Assembly: GCA_949752795.1 (NCBI GenBank)
Contig: OX457068.1
Span: 62,871,582 to 62,935,581, forward strand
Reading direction: 5' to 3'
From: Hyperoodon ampullatus
Taxonomy: Eukaryota; Chordata; Mammalia; Artiodactyla; Ziphiidae
DNA length: 64,000 nucleotides
The position numbers were made by a program, and so were the translations under genes. Position 1 is the first letter of the stretch, and each line of letters opens with the position of its first letter. The notes beneath the pieces are model-generated. The model had not been told where the DNA came from. It ran no database searches and saw only the letters and a program-made list of their open reading frames with translations. Shown here piece after piece: positions 56,451-64,000 of the stretch.

Positions 56451-58964
56451 AAATAGGAATTACAACACATTCTACATCAGAAGGGTTTAAATAGATGTGG
56501 CTTTGCGTGCTGTCAGCCAAGAAAATCCCTCATCCTCTGGGCTTTGAATGTGGCCCCGAAGATGAGCACTCTTAATTCTTCTATCTCCTTTGGCCACAGA
56601 GGAAGCAAAGGCCAAGTCTTCTATCCTAGCAGAAAAGGTGGCTCTTTTCTAAGTGTTAAAAAGATTGAAAGGAACACACTGCAGTCCCCCAGCCAGATCT
56701 TCTCTTTGCAAAGTTTTCAAGGGAACCATGCCAGCCCTGAAGTGGTGCCTTTGCCTGGTTTCTCTCAGCGCCTTAGCTGCTCCCCGACTTGAGGCACCCA
56801 TGAATCAGGGTTCACCTTTGCTCTCTGGGTCCCTGATTCATGTGGGGAGACCAGGTGGTCAAGTTGAAGCCCAGCCCTCTTTGGAGGGGGTGCGGGTCAA
56901 GGAGTTATGCCTTTCGTTGCCACGATGAGCTGATCTTGAGGGCAGGGAACATGCCTCTGTGTCTTGGGTCTCCTTGGACTTTCTGAGTGGAGTTGAAGAG
57001 GTCACATGAAGTAGCTGAGGCCACCAGTGAGAGGGTGACCTCCAGACTCACCTCTCAGAGGGCCTGAAGCCCAGGCTCTTCTCCATGATCTGCTTCCCTA
57101 AAGACAAGAGGTTTTTCAGGACCTTCTTGTGCTCTCCACCCTGTACCCATGAACTTCTTCCCCAACCAGAAGTTTCTTTGGTCAAAAATCCTCAAGAATT
57201 ACCCAAAGTGTGTTTTGGCGTGGTCTAGCAAAGCTTCAGAGAAAAAGCTGCAAGGACATAGAATACACACTCTAACGTGACCTCAGGGAAGCTCACTTTT
57301 TGGGGTCCCTAGAGGGCCCTTGGGGATGCCCCCTCACACATAAGTGAGGTGACACCCAGGCCTGTGATTTCAGGTCATCTCCACCCCTCATTGTAAGATG
57401 TCCTCCTCCATCTACTGCTTGGTGCCTAGATTTTAGGATTGGTTTACAGTTGGATTTTGTTTTCTTCAGAACAGGCCAAAGGAGAGGCTGGAGGTACCAT
57501 GGAGTCTCCTTTGGTGGTTTCAAAAGGTTGCACTTGGCTCCCTCTGACAACCTGAGCTGGCTGGGGGGCCCCCAGAGCATAGAAACACCAGGAGAACAAA
57601 GGCCAATGGATCCCTCTTTGCACCTCCTCATTGGGCTGCAGGCTGGAGGCTCAGGAGGCTCATTGGTTTCCTGGGCCTTCAGGGTGCTTCAGGAGGTGAG
57701 AAAGAGCCCTGGTCCAGGATTCAGGAGACCTGGGCCCTCTGGTCCCTGCTACGTCCCTCCCAGGCTCTTGGGGGTCTGTTTCTGTCTCTGACAAGAGAAG
57801 GGTGGCTGGGTTGGGGGTCTCTGGGACTCCCCTTGCTTCTAATGCCCTGCAAGTCTCTACTTCTTCCAGGTACTCCTGCTTTATCACCTTCCCCTGCTTC
57901 TCCTGCCGTGTTCTCTCCAGGCAGTTTCCTGCCTTCTTGTCAGAGGAGAGGGAGGGGAATTTCTCTTTGCAACCAGACCTGGGTGAGAGGGGAAGGGGCT
58001 TGGATAACAGGTGGGCTGAGCCTAGGCCTTGAGGCTCCAATGTGGACTCTTCCAGAACCTGTCTCCTGTCTGTGTTACCCACTCCACACCCCTGACTCAG
58101 GGTCACGTAGGGTCAAGAGTCCAGGGATTCTGTTTTGGGATGACCGATGTCTGTCTCCAGAAGTCTCTGGAGGAGACTCTCCTATGCTAAGTGAACACAT
58201 GTAGTTGTCTCTTGATAAGGATGTGGGCAGGGCTCCAAGCTTAAAATCTGGCTGGATAACTTCTCTTTTGTGACCTTGGACATCTCATTTCACCCTGGGC
58301 TTCCACAACCTCATTCAGTGATGGGGAGGTCTAACTCCGTGGCTAGATTGTCCTGAGAGTGCAGGGTGTGGGCAAGGGATAGAAACAATGGCAAAAGAGG
58401 TATAAAGCAAAGGGGTTGCCCTGAAGGAAGTCAAAATCATTTGCAAAGGAAATGTCATACCTTGTGACCAAACAAAGGGGGATCAGTACACACTGGGGTC
58501 TAAGAGATAACTCTTGTGACAAAGACTTAAGCCCTCTGGAAGATTAGGGGGGATGAGCTGGGAACAACTGACAGTGTTACCACCTCCTTGCTCCCCAGGC
58601 CCAGCCCAGCCCGGAGGACATCTGGTTCTTCCCAAGTGCCCCTCAGATGCTGTAGTTCATTTTATGAGAAGCCCCTGAGAGCCTGGTGAGGGTGATGGAG
58701 AGTTGTTCCCTGGTTTCCTTACGCTCTGAGTAAATGGAGTACCCAGCAATGCCTTCTGTTGGAGAACTTGATAGCACAGTGATATCATTGATATCAATGA
58801 TATGTTGACAGCACAATGGTTATTAAACCCTGGAGTCCTGACTGAGAAGAAGAGTTAGATTTCTGAAAAGCTTCTAGACTGGGAGGAGGCTATTCCTTTC
58901 CGCAAGGGCTAAAGTGAAGCTCTGCCTTGAGACTGTTCTCTACCTTTCCTAGTCCTGAGATTAG
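56451..58964. other. Intron 1, mostly unique
   Basis: A sense MIR remnant lies at about 58,245-58,330 (TTGTGACCTTGGACATCTCA). 58,783-58,803 holds the small inverted repeat TGATATCATTGATATCA. No exon is recognised; the frames at 57,450-58,204 are unsupported. Confidence 0.5.
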
Positions 58965-59090
58965 GTCAAATTCATTCATTCACTCATGTATTCATTTACT
59001 TACACACACATGGATTGTCCACTACCTGTCAGGCGCTGTGCTAAGGGTTAGGGAAACAAGAGCAAACAAAGCCGTCTTGGAGAGTGAAAA
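58965..59090 (-). repeat. L2 LINE 3' end, antisense
   Basis: TTCATTCATTCACTCATGTA and 'TGTCAGGCGCTGTGCTAAGG' followed by 'GAAACAAGAGCAAACAAAGC' fit the reverse of L2. Confidence 0.7.
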
Positions 59091-60084
59091 TGCAAGTCTA
59101 GCAGAAGGCTTTCTGTGTCCTGCTGGAGAGAATGGATTTGCTGGAACTGGCTTAGGGCCCAGTCCTCCTGTTGGGCTTCTGGGATTCACACCAAGAGGAA
59201 ATTCATCATATACTTAATTTCCAAGAAAAAGGAAATAAATCACCAAGCAAAACAACACTGTGGGCCTTCTAAAGCAAACACAACAGGAAGACACTGGGGT
59301 TGGGTGGATGAAAGACTCCTTCCAGGCTGCCCTGCTGGGGGATGTAGAATCTCTCCTTACAGATGCCGAGTTTTGGGGATTTTCCAAGGACCTTTTGGGA
59401 TTTAGCTTCCTATTCAACTGATTCAACCCTCTCCAGATGTACGGCAGGCCAGATGACCCCTGACGTCTCCATCTGCTTTAAAATTCAGCAGTTTGGGGAT
59501 TTTCAGGATCTGAGCTCAAATTGGAGGATTGTATTCATGTTCAGCTTGGGTGGTGGGGAACAACTTGTCCAGAGTAGTGACCTGGACAGGAAGTGCGCTC
59601 CTGCTTAGAAGAAAAGTGGCTCTCTGTTCCATGCATCTGAGCCAAAGCCTTATGCTGGTCCTCTCTGAGGCAGGGGAGACTTGGTTCTGGAATGACAGAT
59701 GGGTCTACTGGACCCATAATTTGGCAATTTCAATGAAAATGTGGGCCTTAAAACTTATATTGCATAAACCTTCCGGCATGGAGCAAGATGTATTTGTACA
59801 ACCTTTGGCAACACACTCTACCCAACTGGCCTTGGTTTTTCCCCCACCAGCAGCCTGTGACTTTGTGCTTCAGTCATTACCACACCCCAGCTCCACTGAA
59901 TAGCAGATTAGAGGTAGACTTCTCAAGCCTTCTTGAGCATCAAGCTTGTCTTCAGTGCTTTAAACAAAGCAGACTGCTGGGCTCTCTTAGTATCTATTGC
60001 AGCTGGTGGGCGGGGCAGGCATCTGTATACTTTAACCAACTCCCTACTTGATTTTGATGCCTGGTTTGGGTTGAGAACTTGGGA
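59091..60084. other. Intron 1, unique, no gene seen
   Basis: AT-moderate. No repeat, exon or RNA gene is recognised. Confidence 0.5.
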
Positions 60085-60235
60085 CCAGCAAGTCTCCAAT
60101 TGTGGTCTCCTCAGCAGTGCTCTCACCAGGGAAGCACATTGAACATGCATGTTCCTGGGCCCCCTCCCCAGAGCTACTGAACGAGAATCTACATGGTAAT
60201 TCGGATGCACACAAATGGTGGAGAACCACTGCACC
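60085..60235 (+). mobile_element. MER5-like DNA transposon, 3' part
   Basis: CTGGGCCCCCTCCCCAGAGC, 'GAACGAGAATCTACATGGTA' and the terminal 'GTGGAGAACCACTG' match the right half and terminal inverted repeat of MER5. Confidence 0.7.
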
Positions 60236-60824
60236 AGGCCCTGTCTGCTCCCCTGGACCTCTAAGCACCCTTGTGCTCGTGCAAAGAAATCCTTCCCAGC
60301 TGAAGTTTATTGCACGTTCGCTGAGGGTTCATCCCTGGAGATGTAGGTTATGCCTGTGTGGTGTTGGCTGAGACTGATTTGGGGCATGAGGTCCTGAACA
60401 GAGAGTAGATAATGTTGGTTAGATCATTCACTCTCCCCAGTCTGCCCCCTTTCTCCCCCATATCCTGCCCAAATCACCACCTAAACCCCAGGGCCACTGG
60501 GTGGGAAACCGAGACTTTTGGGACAGGACCTAGTCATGGGATAGAGGAGCAGGGAGAAGCCCATAAGTGTCCCCAGCTTCCTTGGGGCCCAGGGGGACCC
60601 GGGTCACCTTGGTCACAGTTTGGCGTGAGCTTTGTCCCTGGTGCCCTCGACTGTCCAGGAGAAGACAGCTGACCTTCTCCTGAGGTGACTTGGGTCTGCA
60701 GTCCTGTTCCCTTCAGGACAACTCCACGGAGCTGTCTTTTCAGGCACACAGGGGTCATGAAGCGCTAACCATGGACCAAGGCCTGGCTATGAATAAAGTA
60801 GCAGCCAGCCTCTGCTGAGAGTCT
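60236..60824. other. Intron 1, unique, no gene seen
   Basis: No recognisable repeat or exon. Confidence 0.5.
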
Positions 60825-61375
60825 AGTACAGTCTGGAGAGAGAATGCTTGGGTTCAAACCACAGCTCTGACGTTCGCCAGCCGAATGACCTTGGGCAAGT
60901 CACTGAACCTCTTTGAACCTTCATGTCCTCATGTTTGTTTACTCATATCCATTCAACCAATAGCTGTTTATTAAATACCTACTCACAGTGAGCTGGACTT
61001 GGCCACATGTCATTTCTGAGAACTGGGTACAGAGCCCTGGACAGGCCATGTCAGGAGGTGTCCTGGGGAATAGATAGAGTTTTTTTAGGGCAGAACACGG
61101 GAGTGTCTATGCAGGAGTGCGCCATGGGGGCAGTGCTGGTGGGCTGGGAGTTGGCTGGCAGGTCCTCTCAGGCTGGCCTGTCTGCCATGTCCAGGGGTGC
61201 TCTAGAACCCACCAGGTCTTGCGTGGGGTCCTTCAGAGCACGCTGATCAGGGTGACAGCATAGTTTTCTGGAGGGAGCCTGGCTGGAGAATGGGGAGCTA
61301 AGTTTAATGCTGACCCCACTACTCACTTGCTGTGTATCCCTAGGCAAGTCACTTCATTTCTTCATGCCTCAGTGC
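60825..61375 (+). repeat. MIR and L2 remnants
   Basis: Sense MIR at 60,825-60,945 (TGACCTTGGGCAAGTCACTG), an antisense L2 end at about 60,945-60,990 (AATAGCTGTTTATTAAATAC), and another sense MIR at about 61,285-61,375 (CTAGGCAAGTCACTTCATTT). Unique sequence lies between. Confidence 0.6.
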
Positions 61376-61954
61376 TGGGAGCCATAAGCCTGCCACGGTC
61401 CCTCCCAGAAGCCCATGTGGAGACCCAGAAACATAGTGCACAGGACACTATACTAGAAAGCGTGCTCTTTGACATCGGGAGTATCGTTGTCATCTCCCCC
61501 ATCCCTGTGTGGGCCACTTGTGTGAGCTCACTCTCACTCACCCCACATTCTAGCTTGTTTTGTCCTGGAGGAGAAGGCCACCAGCTATTGAACTAGCCCA
61601 CGTCACCATGGCAACAGGAAGACAGAGCCTTGGGAGGGGCCGGCTTGAGGGGTTAGGGGTCTCCTGTTAGGACTTGGTGGAGGGGAGACAGGGCTGGGGA
61701 GCAAGCCCTCTCTTGCTCTGGCTATAGGAACCAAGGGCTCTGCTGCCTCTGGCTGAGCTGTTTTATCCGTACTTGTTAAAACCTGAAAGGGACAAAATCT
61801 GTGTGTTTCCTTTATTCTAACCACACTGCAGTGCTGTTATGTAAGGACTGCGTGGTGTCCAGGAAGCCTTGGGGCACAGAGAAAAGGAGATTTCTCACCT
61901 CTGCACCCTTCACCTCTCTCTTCTTTTCCCATAGCCTCCCAACTGCACCACCGG

Positions 61955-61955
<1 letters not shown>

Positions 61956-61992
<37 letters not shown>
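61956..61992 (+). repeat. (TG)18 microsatellite
   Basis: An uninterrupted TG run of 37 bases, the purest dinucleotide array in the window and a likely polymorphic marker. Confidence 0.95.
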
Positions 61993-61994
<2 letters not shown>

Positions 61995-62179
61995 GAGGAT
62001 ATGCCTTCTCATCACAAACACTAGACTGAGCAGAAGAGCCCTCTGCCACTCACTTGGGCCCTGCAAAGCTGTGGTCTCCTCTAGGGGCCTCCAGGGCCGT
62101 GAGCTTGATGCCAAGGCTCTGGGTCTGGTGTGGCTAGTGCTCAGACTTGGGGAATGGGGAAGCCAGCCAGAGCCTGGGG

Positions 62180-62320
62180 CTAATAACAGCTCACATTTCC
62201 TCAGAGCTTCAACCGAGCTTTCTAAGCTTCCATTATTACTTTCATCCTGACAAGCACCTGTGAAGACGGCTGGCCCACTAGGCAGGTGAGGAAAGTGAGG
62301 CCCAGGGGGGCTGAGGGACC
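62180..62320 (-). repeat. MIR remnant, antisense
   Basis: CTAATAACAGCTCACATTTC, 'TTTCATCCTGACAAGCACCT' and 'GGCAGGTGAGGAAAGTGAGG' follow MIR in reverse. Confidence 0.65.
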
Positions 62321-62455
62321 GTGGGGAGAGGCCAGTGGAGGGCTCTGTTCAGACATCCTGACTCCCCAGCGGCCCATCGTGTCGAGGCTGGGAGGACGGG
62401 CGAACTGGTTGCATGCCACAGAGCTTGTCACTGCAGTGTTGTTTCTTGTTGTTGA

Positions 62456-62479
62456 TGACTCAGTTGACAGTGACGTGAC
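62456..62479. promoter_or_regulatory. AP-1 site next to a CRE-like site
   Basis: TGACTCA (62,456-62,462) is a perfect AP-1/TRE site. TGACGTGA (62,471-62,478) begins 15 bases after its first base. Both lie in repeat-free sequence, and the spacing would put them on roughly the same face of the helix. Confidence 0.45.
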
Positions 62480-63039
62480 AAAGGAGACCCCAGTGCCGGG
62501 GACACGGAGGGCTTAATAAGCCACTGCTGATGCCGAAGATGGGGCTGGACACTCCTGCAGCGGCTCATGGGCTCCAGGACCGCCTGCAGTGACCGCCCGA
62601 GCAGCCACTTGTGTACCCAGCCCTCTGGATTCTTCCCCGGGCCGGACCCTCCTTGGGATCCGGGCCGTAGGAGGGGCTGTTATGTGCATCACGCATGTAG
62701 GAAGCTGGGCTCAGAGCGGCCTCAGCCCCCAGCCCCGTGGCCTTGAGCGCCCCTGGCAGCTGCCTGCTTTCCTGAAGCAGACGGACAGTTGCTCCCACAA
62801 AAGGGATGCGTGGTGCCCGTGCTGCGTTTCCCATGGCAAACTCAGGCCCTTCATGTTTCTAATTACTCCTGGTGTGCTTTTCTCCCCTCCGTGTGAGCAT
62901 GGCCAGGCTGGGGCATTCTTGTCATCCTGGTCCCCCTCCTCCCCACCCCACCAAGTGTCCCCGGATGGAGCCCTTCTCCCAAACAAGAAAACTGGGGCCC
63001 AGGCAGCTTGTGCACCAGCCAGGCAGCTTTTAAAAAATT
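62480..63039. other. Intron 1, unique, no gene seen
   Basis: GC-rich and repeat-poor. A 156-codon frame (62,589-63,059) shows no recognisable domain. Confidence 0.5.
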
Positions 63040-63424
63040 GTTGTATTTTAATTAATTAATTAGCTAATTAATTATTTTTATTGTGGTAAAATACACATAA
63101 TATAAAATTTACCATCTTAACCATTTTAAGTGCACAGTTCAGTGGCATTAAGTATTCACGTTGTTGTGCAACCATCACCACATCCGTCTCCAGAAGGTTT
63201 TCATCTTCCCAAACCGAAACTGTTCCCAATAAACACTAACTTCCAGCCCCTTCTCCCCCAGCCCTAGCTACCTCTATTCTACTTTCTGTCTCTATGAGTC
63301 TGTCTACCGAGGAACCCCACGTAAGTGGAATCATACAGTATTCGTCTTTTTGTGACTGGCTTCTTTCACTTAATGTCTTCAAGTTTCTTCCATGTTTTAC
63401 CGTGTGTCAGAATTTCCTTCCCCA
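63040..63424 (-). mobile_element. Old L1 3' end, antisense
   Basis: It starts with an (ATTA)n tail-derived tract and continues 'GTGGTAAAATACACATAATA', 'CAGTTCAGTGGCATTAAGTA', 'GTTGTGCAACCATCACCACA', 'GTGGAATCATACAGTATTCG' and 'GTGTCAGAATTTCCTTCC'. This is a longer copy of the family at 38,895-39,062. Confidence 0.8.
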
Positions 63425-64000
63425 GACAGGAAAAGGGAGTTTTATGTCTTTTCTTTTGCTCTAATTCTTTGGTTCTTAAGCAAACAAAGAAACAAAGCAA
63501 TGGAATCTTCCTCCAGCTATTTTCTTTCCCAAACAAAATCTTACCTGGAGACCCAGTAAATAAGGCACACAAAGCAGAGGTGCTCTGGCTGAACAAGGGG
63601 GAGAACAGGGGACCTTACAGCCTGACCCTGGCATCCCTGAAGATCCTTTCCAGGAGCTCCCGGGCACACCACAGGGCTTCTGCACCTGCTGGACCTGCAT
63701 GTCCCAGACAGGGGGTGACAATTTGATTGACGGTGGGCCCACATGCTGGCACTGGGGACCTGGACTCCCTCCTGCCTCCTCTGCTTTCCTCCTAACTGCC
63801 TCTTCATGTCTCTGGGCCCCAGCCAGGACCCCAGGACTTTTCCAACACAAGTGAAGAACCAGAGAAAGTTAAAGACCTCGTTTGCCTGGGGGATTTGGAG
63901 TTTCTTCTTGCAAACCTCCCCAGGCTGGGTTTATCTGCATCTCTCTGTCCGAGTCCCTTCCGGGACCTGGTGGAAGCCCCCTGCTTCCCCTCCCCTCCGA
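63425..64000. other. Intron 1, window end
   Basis: Unique, moderately GC-rich sequence with no repeat, exon or RNA gene recognised. The intron continues beyond the window. Confidence 0.5.

Larger units (their letters stand above)
26732..64000 (+). other. RNF165: RNF165 intron 1 (5' part; acceptor not in the window)
   Basis: It follows the exon 1 donor. I looked for the next exon, which should begin with the Ala-Pro-Phe-Gln sequence of the ligand-free N-terminal region, and did not find it in any plus-strand frame. A first intron of tens of kilobases fits the human gene as I remember it. All further features below lie in this intron. No nested protein-coding gene is supported. Confidence 0.75.

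Noticed and set aside
63053..63074. 22-bp TAATTAATTAG/CTAATTAATTA palindrome
   Set aside because: It is an (ATTA)n simple repeat derived from the A-rich tail of the adjacent antisense L1; self-complementarity is expected there.
26732..64000. Second exon of RNF165
   Set aside because: The expected continuation after the split Gly codon (Ala-Pro-Phe-Gln...) was not found in any plus-strand frame, so exon 2 must lie beyond the window.

Overview
This is a 64-kb piece of a mammalian nuclear genome with almost no coding sequence. It most likely comes from a cetacean, and a hippopotamus is the main alternative. The main clue is a set of tRNA-derived SINEs of the CHR type. They start GGGCTTCCCTGGTGGCGCAG, carry tRNA-like A and B boxes, end in poly-A and are flanked by 11-16 bp target-site duplications. 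Recent L1 3' ends of the kind abundant in whales and dolphins are also present. Placental-wide repeats (MIR, L2, MLT1, MER5, old L1) form the older background.

The one gene I can support begins at the centre. A TATA-less CpG island (about 25,990-26,870) holds two inverted CCAAT boxes and a (GCC)8 tract. Downstream of these, an ATG in strong Kozak context opens a 61-base coding segment (26,671-26,731) that ends at a GT splice donor. Its translation (MVLVHVGYFVLPVFG...SVRNR) matches, from memory, the N-terminus of RNF165/ARK2C, an Arkadia-like RING E3 ubiquitin ligase enriched in neurons. I see no second exon, so 26,732-64,000 is read as intron 1 and 1-about 26,000 as the upstream intergenic region. 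In human the neighbour on that side is C18orf25/ARK2N on 18q21.1.

Layout. 1-1,126: two L1 3' ends head to tail. 1,127-6,890: mostly unique sequence with a SINE, a MIR and a clean solo MLT1 LTR. 6,890-12,660: a dense nest of old L1 pieces interrupted by SINEs, a young L1 3' end and a probable ERV LTR. 12,660-25,990: intergenic, with further SINEs and LTRs and a three-layer nested insertion at 23,225-23,901. 25,990-26,870: promoter and exon 1. 26,900-31,700: repeat-poor, AT-rich 5' intron with candidate conserved elements and an intronic poly(A)-signal candidate. 31,700-64,000: GC-richer intron with MIR/L2/MER5 fragments, six further CHR SINEs, an MLT1 LTR and two old L1 3' ends.

I found no undescribed gene system. 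The points most worth checking are regulatory or mutational: an RE1/NRSF-like site, a perfect palindromic MARE, a perfect CRE, a perfect 22-bp X-box-like palindrome, an exact 40-bp duplication between two old repeats, overlapping upstream ORFs with a GCC repeat in the presumed 5' leader, and possible intronic polyadenylation. Repeat names come from remembered consensus sequences, not from a search. Where I could not place a family I say so.
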